Source of the DNA: Cyclobacterium sp. 1_MG-2023
GTDB taxonomy: Bacteria > Bacteroidota > Bacteroidia > Cytophagales > Cyclobacteriaceae
NCBI RefSeq assembly: GCF_030546805.1
Contig: NZ_JAUOPC010000004.1
Span: 1-64,000 of the forward strand
DNA: 64,000 nucleotides
Direction: 5' to 3'
The notes under the pieces are model-generated. The model searched no databases, was not told where the DNA came from, and worked only from the letters and a program-made list of their open reading frames with translations. The position numbers and the translations under genes are program-made. Positions 9,345 through 16,878 of this stretch are shown one piece after another. Positions within the stretch are counted from its first letter, which is position 1; each line of letters begins with the position of its first letter.

Positions 9345-10360
9345 TCGTACAGCTAAAGGCAGACATAAGCCGGCAACAAACAGATAATTTGATTGAAAAG
9401 ATCAATGGCATAGGCTATAAGGTGACTGAGGTGAAAACACAAGCCGGAAATTACCTGATAGGTATAGGAAAGACGGCCTACGACATTAGAAAAATTGGAG
9501 CCATGGATGGTATTTTAGACATCCACGTGGTGTCTGATGAATATAAATTGGTGTCTAAAAAGTGGAAAGCAAAACCAACTTCCATTGATCTTGGGGATGG
9601 AATTGAAATAAAGGATGGGGATATGGCCATTATTTCCGGACCCTGTTCCATAGAATCAGAAGAACAAATTGAACGTGTAATCGCTCACCTAAAAGAAAAC
9701 CAGGTAAGCATGATGCGGGGTGGAGTATTCAAACCCAGGAGTAGCCCCTATGCATTTAGAGGCTTGGGCATGGATGGACTTAAGCTTTGGTACCGACATG
9801 CAAATGCTGCAGGAATTAAAATCGTAACTGAAGTCATGCAGGTTTCCCAGATAGAAGAAATGCACGATTATGTAGATATTTTTCAAGTAGGAGCCAGAAA
9901 CACCCAAAACTTTAACCTTTTGGATGAATTGGGTAAAATTGACAAAGCTGTGTTAATCAAAAGGGGGATATCGGGAACAATCGAAGAACTGCTTCAATCT
10001 GCGGAATATGTGTTCTCAGGGGGGAATGAAAAACTTATTCTTTGTGAGCGCGGAATCCGTACCTACGAAAGGGCAAGCAGAAATACCTTAGACCTGAATG
10101 CTGTTCCCATTCTAAAGTCTAAATCCCATTTGCCGGTAGTGGTGGATCCTTCTCATGGTATTGGTATACGTGACTTTGTACCACAAATGGCCTTGGCAGG
10201 GGTGATGGCCGGCGCAGATGGAATCATTTACGAATCGCATGAGCATCCGGATAAAGCCTATTCTGACGGACAGCAGACCTTAAACTTTACCCAAAGTAGC
10301 GATCTGATTGGCTACATTAGGAAAATCTTTGAGATGAGAAAATCATTTGATTTGCATTAG
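9341..10360 (+). CDS. aroF: 3-deoxy-7-phosphoheptulonate (DAHP) synthase, type I-beta
   Basis: First enzyme of the shikimate pathway: condenses PEP and erythrose 4-phosphate. 339 aa. The N-terminal ~80 residues form the small ferredoxin-like domain typical of the I-beta (Thermotoga-like) subgroup, which can carry feedback control. The catalytic barrel starts near 95 with IISGPCSIES, then RGGVFKPRSSPYAF (substrate Lys/Arg) and VVDPSHGIG. It overlaps trpA by 4 bp and is the last gene, so entry into the aromatic pathway shares the trp attenuator. The symbol is by common usage; aroA or aroG have also been used for this group. Confidence 0.93.
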   Translation: MIVQLKADISRQQTDNLIEKINGIGYKVTEVKTQAGNYLIGIGKTAYDIRKIGAMDGILDIHVVSDEYKLVSKKWKAKPTSIDLGDGIEIKDGDMAIISGPCSIESEEQIERVIAHLKENQVSMMRGGVFKPRSSPYAFRGLGMDGLKLWYRHANAAGIKIVTEVMQVSQIEEMHDYVDIFQVGARNTQNFNLLDELGKIDKAVLIKRGISGTIEELLQSAEYVFSGGNEKLILCERGIRTYERASRNTLDLNAVPILKSKSHLPVVVDPSHGIGIRDFVPQMALAGVMAGADGIIYESHEHPDKAYSDGQQTLNFTQSSDLIGYIRKIFEMRKSFDLH

Positions 10361-10375
10361 GCCTTAGTCAATGGG

Positions 10376-10466
10376 TTTATCAGTTTTTTATTTTTATTAT
10401 AAACAACTGATAAACAATTGATTGAAATATCTTGTCAGCATTGTAGTTTTTCTATAATGCTGACAA
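10376..10466. terminator. Two strong hairpins after the trp operon
   Basis: The first is a perfect 10-bp stem, TTTATCAGTT 10376-10385 with AACTGATAAA 10405-10414. The second is a 15-bp stem with one G-T pair, 10432-10446 with 10452-10466, and a TTTTT loop. The second lacks a good T run on either strand, so it may serve as a 3' mRNA stabiliser or be an inserted repeat and not a classical terminator. Confidence 0.5.
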
Positions 10467-10550
10467 AATCTTTGTAGCACTCGATGGAAATACGTTTAAA
10501 TCGGATTAGGTAATAAGCCCTGCTCGACTAAATGGCTATAAAAGCGGAAA

Positions 10551-10791
10551 CGTCGTCCTTGCGAACCCTTTTTGGAGAGGTGTTGGGTAGGGAAAGGCTG
10601 TGGTAATCCCTCCTTCTGGTTTAGCAGTTTTTCCGAGAGATGCTATCCCAGGTTAAGCAAAAGTCACTCCATTGATAAAAGCTCAAATTCCCCCTTGACA
10701 AGGAAAAAAAAGGGGGATTTTCGATCTCAATGCTTTGGAGATTCCTCCGACTTTCTACTCGCAAGGCTTCTGCAAAGCCTCGGAATGATGA
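10551..10791. repeat. MITE-like repeat A, copy 1
   Basis: Begins CGTCGTCCTTGCGAACCC and ends TCGGAATGATG, imperfect inverted termini. The interior contains a GGGAAAGGCTGTGG segment and the CCCCCTT/AAGGGGG palindrome at 10685-10721. It aligns over most of its length with copy 2. Confidence 0.7.
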
Positions 10792-10813
10792 ATATTTTAA
10801 TTCCGCCTTGTAG

Positions 10814-10975
10814 ATTTTCGGCGTTAAGAAATTTAAGATGAGAAGGCAAGGGCACAGGCATGGTTGGAAAAGGATTTAGAGGATGAGCCTCTAGAAATAG
10901 CAATTGTTAAAGGCGAAACCTTAAATACCGGAGTTTGCCTGTGTGCGGGAGGCCTTAAATTTTAGCCAAAAAGAT
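10814..10975. repeat. Large palindromic repeat B, copy 1
   Basis: Nested inverted arms: ATTTTCGGC 10814-10822 with GCCAAAAAGAT 10965-10975; AAATTTAAG 10829-10837 with CTTAAATTT near 10954-10962; GCACAGGCA 10852-10860 with TGCCTGTGTGC 10936-10946. The roughly 75-nt centre differs completely from copy 2 but folds on itself (TAGAGG/CCTCTA). Confidence 0.7.
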
Positions 10976-10996
10976 ACACAGCGGCGGGTTTTTTTC

Positions 10997-11028
10997 GTCA
11001 CTTTTTTGACCTGCAGCAAAAAAGTGAC
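10997..11028. repeat. Perfect 12-bp hairpin in repeat B
   Basis: GTCACTTTTTTG at 10997-11008 pairs with CAAAAAAGTGAC at 11017-11028 around an 8-nt loop. In copy 2 the corresponding arms (near 11951 and 12020) are separated by extra inserted hairpins. Confidence 0.75.
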
Positions 11029-11119
11029 AATCGAAATGGTGAAAGACTCGGTATAGATATACTGTCCTCTATTTAAAACCTCAACTCGAGTTATAATTAT
11101 GCTAAAAATATCGTTACAT
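11029..11119. repeat. 91-bp conserved tail of repeat B, copy 1
   Basis: Nearly identical to 12031-12121, from AATCGAAATGGTGAAAGACT to the start of the next repeat A. It contains the palindromic GTATAGATATAC. Only a few substitutions separate the copies, so duplication was recent or conversion is active. Confidence 0.8.
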
Positions 11120-11335
11120 CGTCATTTCGAACCCTTTATTGGGGTGGTGTTTCGTAGGGAAAGGCTGTGGCAATCCCTCCTTCTGGTCTAGCGGTTTTTC
11201 CGAAAGATGCTATCTCACGTTTAGCAAAAGTCACTTCATTGCTGAAAGCTCAAAATCCCCCTTGACAAGGAAAAAAAGGGGGGATTTTCGATCTCAATGC
11301 TTTGGAGATTCCTCCTACAAAGATTGCCCTCGGCT
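11120..11335. repeat. MITE-like repeat A, copy 2 (3' end altered)
   Basis: Starts CGTCATTTCGAACCC and follows copy 1 through the CCCCCTT/AAGGGGG palindrome (11252-11286) to GGAGATTCCTCC, then diverges without the expected right terminus. Copy boundaries are approximate. Confidence 0.65.
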
Positions 11336-11420
11336 GGAGTGTTGCATTAGATACTTTTTGTGAGAAGAGGGATTGTTCAACCCACTATCGGGGTTGAGGG
11401 ATTGATGTGGAATTTGCCGT

Positions 11421-11467
11421 CCACGGGTTTCACCCGTGGTTATTGAAGTTGAAGCCCTACAGGCTTC
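11421..11467. repeat. REP-like pair of hairpins
   Basis: CCACGGGTTTCACCCGTGG (11421-11439) is an 8-bp stem with a 3-nt loop. Eleven bases later GAAGCC/GGCTTC (11451-11456 with 11462-11467) forms a second stem. Pairs like this are the usual form of extragenic palindromes moved by REP-associated transposases; none is encoded here. Confidence 0.55.
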
Positions 11468-11570
11468 TTTCGATTTACTTCAGTTCGATTTTAATAGTTG
11501 CTGGTAAAATTAGGTTTATTTAATCAAGCAGTTCCCTACCTGAAATAAACACAGGAAAGACAGATAAGGT

Positions 11571-11600
11571 AAATCCCCCTTTTTTTTGAAAGGGGGATTT
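11571..11600. repeat. CCCCCTT/AAGGGGG palindrome, third copy
   Basis: AAATCCCCCTTTT faces AAGGGGGATTT across a few T residues. The same palindrome lies inside repeat A copies 1 and 2. Confidence 0.65.
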
Positions 11601-11629
11601 TTGGCTCCCAATATTTTGCAGATTCCTCC

Positions 11630-11717
11630 TACAAAGATTGCACACCGCTGGACTGCGGCATTGAATACTGCCATCATGATTGCTGCGTTTTCAAAATCTT
11701 AATTCTCGGAATGACGA
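11630..11717. repeat. 88-bp direct repeat D, copy 1
   Basis: Nearly identical to 12250-12337, containing CACCGCTGGACTGCGG and ending in a CTCGGAATGACGA terminus resembling the right end of repeat A. Confidence 0.75.
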
Positions 11718-11740
11718 ATATATTAAAATCCGCCTTGTAG

Positions 11741-11899
11741 ATTTTCGGCGTTAAGAAATTTAAGCGGGGTTGGCAAGGGCACTGGCACTGTTTGACGAAG
11801 TTTTTGGTTTATTTAACATTAAAAAGCAACGCCAACATTAAAACCAAAAACAAGGAGTTTGCCTGTGTGTGGGAGGCCTTAAATTTTAGCCGAAAAGAT
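11741..11899. repeat. Large palindromic repeat B, copy 2
   Basis: Same arms as copy 1: ATTTTCGGC 11741-11749 with GCCGAAAAGAT 11889-11899; AAATTTAAG 11756-11764 with CTTAAATTT 11878-11886. The outer arm pairs better than in copy 1. The centre is unrelated to copy 1 and carries its own inverted repeat, GTTTTTGGTTTA with TAAAACCAAAAAC. Confidence 0.7.
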
Positions 11900-12030
11900 A
11901 CTCAGCGGCGGGCTTTTTCTCCTGACTAGCTCCGCTTCAGGACAGGTTGCTTACTTCTTTGACCACTGACTAGGGTCAGGGCAGGCCCTGAGTTACTGCA
12001 TTTCAGGGCAGGCATGCAGAAAAAAGTAAC

Positions 12031-12121
12031 AATCGAAATGGTGAAAGACTCAGTATAGATATACTGTCCTCTATTTAAAACCTCAACACGAGTTATAATT
12101 ATGCTAAAAATATCGTTACAT
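12031..12121. repeat. 91-bp conserved tail of repeat B, copy 2
   Basis: Direct counterpart of 11029-11119, again leading straight into a repeat A terminus. Confidence 0.8.
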
Positions 12122-12241
12122 CGTCATTTCGAACCTTTTTTGTAGAGGTGTTGCGTAGGGAAAGGCTGTGGTAATCTCATAACGCTGGGGCTTCCTTCGA
12201 CTTCCACCGTGCCAAAGCCCCTGCAAAGTCTCGGAATGACG
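12122..12241. repeat. MITE-like repeat A, copy 3 (120 bp, intact termini)
   Basis: The cleanest unit: it begins CGTCATTTCGA and ends TCGGAATGACG, an 11-bp terminal inverted repeat with one mismatch. Its interior is shorter than in copies 1 and 2 and lacks the CCCCCTT palindrome. Confidence 0.7.
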
Positions 12242-12249
12242 AATTATAC

Positions 12250-12337
12250 TACAAAGATTGCACACCGCTGGACTGCGGCATTGAATACTGCCATCATGAT
12301 TGCTGCGTCTTCAAAATGTTAATTCTCGGATTGACGA
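12250..12337. repeat. 88-bp direct repeat D, copy 2
   Basis: Counterpart of 11630-11717 with a handful of changes. It follows repeat A copy 3 directly and ends 40 bp before the stop of the doxX-like gene. Confidence 0.75.
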
Positions 12338-12375
12338 TTTCCACATAATTTTAAGTGGCTAATTTTGAAACGATT

Positions 12376-12858
12376 TTAAGGCCTAATTGAAGGTATATTA
12401 CTTTTTTCGGGTTTAATGGATGAAAAATACACCCATGCAATAAATAAAATTTGCAAGGGAACTCTGAACCATAGATAAGTCAATCCACTGCCTCCATGGT
12501 TTGCTTCTTGATAATCGATTTGTTCCATAGCAGCCTTGATATTTGCAGGTAGGATCAGTAGGAAAAATAGGATCAATAAGTAGGCTGTGACTGTTCTAAA
12601 CTGAGACAGGAGTAAACCAATGGCTCCAAAAATTTCGATAATGCCTGTAAAATAGACAAGCTCTTTTTTGTATGGTAAAAAATCAGGAATCATCATTGCC
12701 ATCCCTTCTGTGAACATAAAGTGTCCCAAAGCTGTAAAAAGCAGCATGGCAGAGAAGCCTATTCTGGCAGCTAGAGCAAACTTATAATTGCCATGGACAA
12801 GTTTGAAATAGCCTATAGAAAGTAGGGTTATGGTAATTAGCAGGACAAAAGGTTTCAT
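12376..12858 (-). CDS. DoxX-family membrane protein
   Basis: 160 aa with four predicted membrane helices, at about residues 3-22, 33-55, 66-88 and 88-112 with a further segment near 130-150. The ALGHFMFTEGMAMMIPDFLP and TGIIEIFGAIGLLL segments are typical of DoxX-like proteins. These integral membrane proteins are linked to redox or thiosulfate metabolism in some species, but their reaction is mostly unknown. It lies 51 bp downstream of a Crp-type regulator on the same strand, so the regulator probably controls or is co-transcribed with it. Confidence 0.75.
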   Translation of the reverse strand: MKPFVLLITITLLSIGYFKLVHGNYKFALAARIGFSAMLLFTALGHFMFTEGMAMMIPDFLPYKKELVYFTGIIEIFGAIGLLLSQFRTVTAYLLILFFLLILPANIKAAMEQIDYQEANHGGSGLTYLWFRVPLQILFIAWVYFSSIKPEKSNIPSIRP

Positions 12859-12909
12859 GTTTTTTTTTCAAAGGTGGGTAAAATTTTTCCTTGAGAAAAT
12901 GAACCCGGG

Positions 12910-13476
12910 TTAAGAAATTCGCTTTCTTATTCTGCTAAGTGCCTGAGGGGTTACTCCCACATAGGAAGCAATGTATTTGAGTGGGATCTCTAAAATTAAA
13001 TTTGGACGCTTTATAAAGAGTGCCTTGTACCTTTCCTCTGCTGTTTGCTCTAAAAAGGAAAGTTCTCTTTCGGATTTTATCAGGAATTGGCTTTCAGCAG
13101 CCAGTCTTCCTATGGTATTCCCAATATTGGTGTTGGCGTAAATAAACTGCAAGTCTTCGTAGGAAATGCGCCAAAGGCTGGTTTGGGTCATGGTTTCTAC
13201 TTGATAGGTACAAGGTTGCCGACTTAAAAAAGAATCATAGGCACTGACAAATTGCCCTTGAAAACAAAAGCCGAAAGTTAAGTCATTTTCTATTTTAGGA
13301 ATAAATAGCCTGACAGCCCCTTTTGCAATAAACGACAAATGAGATTCTGTCTCTCCAACTTTTAGCAAGCAGGATTTTTTAGGGTATTCACTTTTTTTAA
13401 GCTTGGAAGAAAACAAAGCCCAATCTTGGTCAGAGATAGCCACAAGCTGCTCAAAATAATTTCTTATCTGCTCCAT
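12910..13476 (-). CDS. Crp/Fnr-family transcriptional regulator
   Basis: 188 aa. The N-terminal ~120 residues fit a cyclic-nucleotide-binding beta-roll (FIAKGAVRLFIPK, FCFQGQFVSAYDSFLSRQP). The C-terminus is a short winged HTH, with LKYIASYVGVTPQALSRIRK as the recognition region. No Cys cluster for an Fe-S sensor is present, so it is not an Fnr oxygen sensor by sequence. This short Bacteroidota subtype commonly sits next to small membrane or redox genes, here DoxX. The effector is unknown. Confidence 0.88.
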   Translation of the reverse strand: MEQIRNYFEQLVAISDQDWALFSSKLKKSEYPKKSCLLKVGETESHLSFIAKGAVRLFIPKIENDLTFGFCFQGQFVSAYDSFLSRQPCTYQVETMTQTSLWRISYEDLQFIYANTNIGNTIGRLAAESQFLIKSERELSFLEQTAEERYKALFIKRPNLILEIPLKYIASYVGVTPQALSRIRKRIS

Positions 13477-13825
13477 TTATTGTTTTGGCATTTATGAGGG
13501 TAAGTTACGGGAAAGCATTAAAGTATCAAGGGGAAGCAAACTAACCGGCAAGTATGATTAGTCTTTAAAGAAGGTGGAGTGATGCGCCGGATTATTCAAA
13601 TAATTCCATTCTAACAAAGTAAATTTTTAGCTGTTTTAAGCTTTTAACAAATTTTAAATTATATAAAGTGGTGTAAGTCAGTGGTTTTTATTTTATTAGA
13701 GCTGAGCTACACTAAAGAGCAATGAAATTACAATCCTTTGCTCTAAAGATTCGTTTATAATCTAAGTAAGCTTTTAAAAGTCCAGGTGTTTACCAATAAA
13801 AGCGATTCAATTTTTGCGATAAAAA
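13477..13825. other. Divergent intergenic region, no gene
   Basis: 349 bp between the leftward crp-like gene and the rightward phenylalanine hydroxylase gene, so it should hold both promoters. I found no perfect TAnnTTTG box, no clear Crp palindrome and no RNA gene. Confidence 0.5.
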
Positions 13826-14602
13826 ATGAAAAATATACGTTTTAACAGAATTTTCACCGACCCCGGTTTAGGCCTATTTCAGCAGGATATAAGGACCTAT
13901 AATGCCGAAGATTTTAAAGTTTGGGAAACCTTATTTAAGAAACAGTCAAAAAAACTTCCGACAGTTGCTGCGCAAGAATATATAGATGGTTTTAAATCTT
14001 TGCGTTTGTCTGAAGAAAAGATAGTGAATTTAAAAGAAGTGTCCTACCGGTTAGGAATGAACACAGGGTGGCGAGTACAGGTGGTCCCGGGCCGAATTAG
14101 TGACAGCTTGTTTTTTAGCCTATTGCAGGCCAAGAAATTCCCGGTCACTTCCTGGCTAAGAAGATTGGATGAATTGGATTACCCGACAGCCCCTGATTTA
14201 TTTCATGATGCCTTTGGCCATTTACCTTTATTGATGAATGAAAGCTTTTCCCAATTTTTACAAGGTTTAGCCACTATTACCGAAAGGTATAGAGACAATC
14301 CTTTGGCCTTAGAGTTGCTCGAAAGGGTTTATTGGTATACTGTGGAGTTTGGCCTAATTAGAGAAAAAAATGGGCTCAGGGTATATGGGGCAGGAATACT
14401 TAGCTCCTCCGGAGAAATGTATTATAGCCTTTCGGATGAGCCCAAGCATTGTACCTATGAGGTGGAGGCGGTCTTGAATACTCCTTTTTGGAAGAATAAA
14501 TTTCAGGACAGGTATTTTATTGTGAATAGTTTCGATGAGTTAAGGGCCTCCCTTCCACTTATCGAGGAAAAAGTAGACGAAATTTTGCAAAAAGCGGAGT
14601 AA
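13826..14602 (+). CDS. phhA: Phenylalanine 4-monooxygenase (aromatic amino acid hydroxylase)
   Basis: Pterin- and iron-dependent hydroxylase converting phenylalanine to tyrosine. 258 aa, the single-domain bacterial size without the ACT regulatory domain of animal enzymes. The iron ligands are visible: His127 and His132 in FHDAFGHLP, and Glu174 in WYTVEFGL. The pterin-loop region VVPGRISD precedes them. No pterin-4a-carbinolamine dehydratase gene is adjacent. Bacterial tryptophan or tyrosine hydroxylases cannot be excluded from sequence alone, but Phe is the usual substrate. Confidence 0.9.
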   Translation: MKNIRFNRIFTDPGLGLFQQDIRTYNAEDFKVWETLFKKQSKKLPTVAAQEYIDGFKSLRLSEEKIVNLKEVSYRLGMNTGWRVQVVPGRISDSLFFSLLQAKKFPVTSWLRRLDELDYPTAPDLFHDAFGHLPLLMNESFSQFLQGLATITERYRDNPLALELLERVYWYTVEFGLIREKNGLRVYGAGILSSSGEMYYSLSDEPKHCTYEVEAVLNTPFWKNKFQDRYFIVNSFDELRASLPLIEEKVDEILQKAE

Positions 14603-14671
14603 AAACGGGTGATTTTAATGGAATTTTTTTAATCTTAGCACATCTTTTTCCATAAAAATCCAATCACCTTT

Positions 14672-16264
14672 ATGTCCGTCCTTATTAAGAAGTTCTTATT
14701 GTTATCGTTTTTATTGCCAATTACTTTTTTTCTCCAAGCTCAGGAGATTGATAGCTTGGATATTTACTTGGCCATCGGTCAATCCAACATGGCCGGGAGG
14801 GCAGAAATCATAGCTGATTTGGAAGCCCCGATAGAAGATGTTTATCTATTTACCGGAAAAGAATGGCTGCAGGCCAGCAATCCATTAAACCTGTATTCGA
14901 CTGTTAGGAAAGTGGTGAGCATGCAACGACTAAGCCCTGCCTATGGTTTTGCCAGAAAAATGCATGATTACAATCAGGATAAAAAAATTGGTCTTGTGGT
15001 CAATGCCAAAGGGGGGAGTGTAATTGATGAGTGGATGCCTGGCACTCTGTTCTTTTCGGAAATTATCTCCCGTGCTAGACTGGCCGCAGAAAGTGGTAAG
15101 ATCAGAGGCATTATCTGGCATCAAGGTGAAGGTGATGTAAAGGAAGCAGATCAGTATTTAGGAAAAATAAGTCACTTGATTACTGCCTTGCGTGACAGTC
15201 TCAATTTACCTGATTTGCCTTTTGTGGCCGGCCAATTGTCAGAAGACAAAGAAAGCAGAAAGGTACTTAATGACACCTTACTAAGCCTTCCGAAGGTGAT
15301 GCCGCATACGGGACTAGCCCGGTCTTTTGGCACGACTACCTTTGATAGTACCCACTTTGATAGTCCGAGTCAGGTTTTATTAGGAGAGCGATATGCCGAT
15401 CAAATGATGCAATTAATGGAAGCAAAAAATATCAGGAAGAGTTTTTCTTTTGGTGTATTGTCAGACATACAGTATGCCGACGTTGAAACTGCGGGAAAAC
15501 GAAATTACCGAGGGACTTTGGAAACCCTTAAGCGAACCATTCCTTATTTAAATGCCTATGATCTTAAATTTACTGTGCATCTGGGTGACTTAATAGACCG
15601 TGATTTCGAAAGTTTTGATGCCCCTTTGTCCATTTTAGAAGAGAGCAAAGCTCCTGTGCATTATGTTTGGGGAAATCACGATTTCTCTGTACTGGATAGC
15701 CTTAAACAAAAGGTAGGCAAAAAAGTAGGGAACGAAAAAGGATACCATTCCATGGAGATTGGAGACATGGTATTTATGATGGTCAATGGGATGGACATAA
15801 GCATGGGAGGACATCCGGAAGGTTCTACCCAACATGAGGAAGCTTTGATGATGATGGAAGCCTTAGAAGCAGAAGGAGCAAACAATGTGAAACCGTGGAA
15901 TGGAGGAGTAGGAGAGGAACAATTGCAATGGATGGAAGCTTTGGTAAATAAAGCAGAGACAGAAGGAAAGCATGTTGTGGCATTTTGCCATTATCCGTTG
16001 TTGCCGGAAAATGGGCTTCACTTACTTAATCATAAGGAAGTGCTGGATAGAATAGGCAATTCACCTGCCATGGTGGCCTGGCTTTCGGGGCACCATCACG
16101 CCGGCAATTATTTCCAAGATGAAAATGGCATGCACCACCTGACTTTTTTGGGTATGGTGGAGGCTGAATCTCCTGCACTTGGGGCAATTGTCACAGTAGA
16201 GAAAGATAAATTAATTATTCATGGCATAGGAGATGAAGAGGATCGGATCCTGAATTTCAGGTAA
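14672..16264 (+). CDS. Secreted SGNH esterase fused to a calcineurin-like metallophosphoesterase
   Basis: Two catalytic domains in one 530-aa exported protein. Signal peptide residues 1-23 (hydrophobic, then LQAQ). Residues ~30-250: SGNH/GDSL hydrolase of the sialate-O-acetylesterase-like type, with catalytic Ser38 in AIGQSNMAG, the WHQGEGD block and the DSTHFDS Asp/His block. Residues ~258-525: metallophosphoesterase with LSDIQYAD, HLGDLIDRD, WGNHDF, FCHYPLLP and SGHHHAGNY, all metal ligands present. The second domain resembles Mn-dependent ADP-ribose/CDP-alcohol pyrophosphatases. The pair suggests sequential removal of acyl and phosphate groups from a glycan or lipid-linked substrate outside the cytoplasm, but the substrate is not known. 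Confidence 0.85.
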   Translation: MSVLIKKFLLLSFLLPITFFLQAQEIDSLDIYLAIGQSNMAGRAEIIADLEAPIEDVYLFTGKEWLQASNPLNLYSTVRKVVSMQRLSPAYGFARKMHDYNQDKKIGLVVNAKGGSVIDEWMPGTLFFSEIISRARLAAESGKIRGIIWHQGEGDVKEADQYLGKISHLITALRDSLNLPDLPFVAGQLSEDKESRKVLNDTLLSLPKVMPHTGLARSFGTTTFDSTHFDSPSQVLLGERYADQMMQLMEAKNIRKSFSFGVLSDIQYADVETAGKRNYRGTLETLKRTIPYLNAYDLKFTVHLGDLIDRDFESFDAPLSILEESKAPVHYVWGNHDFSVLDSLKQKVGKKVGNEKGYHSMEIGDMVFMMVNGMDISMGGHPEGSTQHEEALMMMEALEAEGANNVKPWNGGVGEEQLQWMEALVNKAETEGKHVVAFCHYPLLPENGLHLLNHKEVLDRIGNSPAMVAWLSGHHHAGNYFQDENGMHHLTFLGMVEAESPALGAIVTVEKDKLIIHGIGDEEDRILNFR

Positions 16265-16334
16265 ATACCACGTCTTTGATTTTTCTTTTCAAAAAGGCCG
16301 GAGGACTTTCCGCTTTTGGTACTGGATTAATTTT

Positions 16335-16342
16335 TATATTTG
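16335..16342 (+). promoter_or_regulatory. -7 promoter box TATATTTG
   Basis: Perfect TAnnTTTG match 19 bp before the ATG at 16362; a TTTG lies at 16315-16318 (16-bp spacer). Likely promoter for the membrane protein and possibly parE. Confidence 0.5.
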
Positions 16343-16361
16343 CTGCCTAAATAGAAAATTT

Positions 16362-16859
16362 ATGTACACCCGTTTTGCTAAATTCTTTTACTTCCTGTCA
16401 ATAGGATTGTTTTTGTTCGTTTTTCTGTATGCTTATGCTTCCATGCCGGACTTTGCCACTTACGAGCAAAACAGCAAAGGATTGCCTGTAAAGCAATTGA
16501 GTAAGGAGAGCTTCTTTTATTTTACAGTCATCTTGTTTTTTGTGTTCAATGTCTTATTGGTCATTCCCGGGAAAATGATAGAAATGAAAGGCAGCAATGC
16601 GCTGCACAGGCTTTTTCCGGTAGGAGACAGTTTTAGGGATCGTATTTTAGCTTGGATATATTCCTTTATCGGTGTACTTAACCTATGCGTGAGTATAATG
16701 GTCTTTTATATCCATAGCCTTACCAACCAAAATGAGATTAGGAATACTGAATACAATGTTTTCTTTTACCTTGTCCCTATTTTACTGGCAGCATGGGTTA
16801 TAGGCTTATTTTTATTACTGGTAGGAAAAATGAAACAGGTAAAAACAGGTACAGTTTAA
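16362..16859 (+). CDS. Four-helix membrane protein of unknown function
   Basis: 165 aa with hydrophobic segments at about 8-28, 52-70, 95-117 and 130-155. Between the first two is a short loop (SMPDFATYEQNSKGLPVKQ) that should be extracytoplasmic. I do not recognise a family beyond similarity to conserved Bacteroidota membrane proteins. It is 19 bp upstream of parE on the same strand and probably co-transcribed with it, which does not by itself imply a role in topology control. Confidence 0.65.
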   Translation: MYTRFAKFFYFLSIGLFLFVFLYAYASMPDFATYEQNSKGLPVKQLSKESFFYFTVILFFVFNVLLVIPGKMIEMKGSNALHRLFPVGDSFRDRILAWIYSFIGVLNLCVSIMVFYIHSLTNQNEIRNTEYNVFFYLVPILLAAWVIGLFLLLVGKMKQVKTGTV

Positions 16860-16878
16860 GGCAGAAAACAGTTAAAAT

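Larger units (their letters stand above)
10467..12375. repeat. About 1.9 kb array of alternating structured repeats, no genes
   Basis: This gene-free stretch is built from repeat types that recur inside it: a MITE-like unit with CGTCATTyCGA termini (three starts), a large palindromic unit (two copies), an 88-bp unit (two copies), palindromes of the AATCCCCCTT/AAGGGGGATT kind (three), and a REP-like hairpin pair. The two short ORFs that can be drawn at 10572-10841 and 11139-11363 are translations of the same repeat and not genes. The components are listed separately. Confidence 0.8.

Noticed and set aside
10432..10466. Ordinary rho-independent terminator of the trp operon
   Set aside because: The 15-bp stem is strong but no adequate T run follows on either strand; kept as a hairpin of uncertain role.
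10572..10841. 89-codon open frame after the trp operon, similar in sequence to another at 11139-11363
   Set aside because: Both are translations of the same MITE-like repeat, contain its palindromes and lack start context; a repeat, not a gene family.
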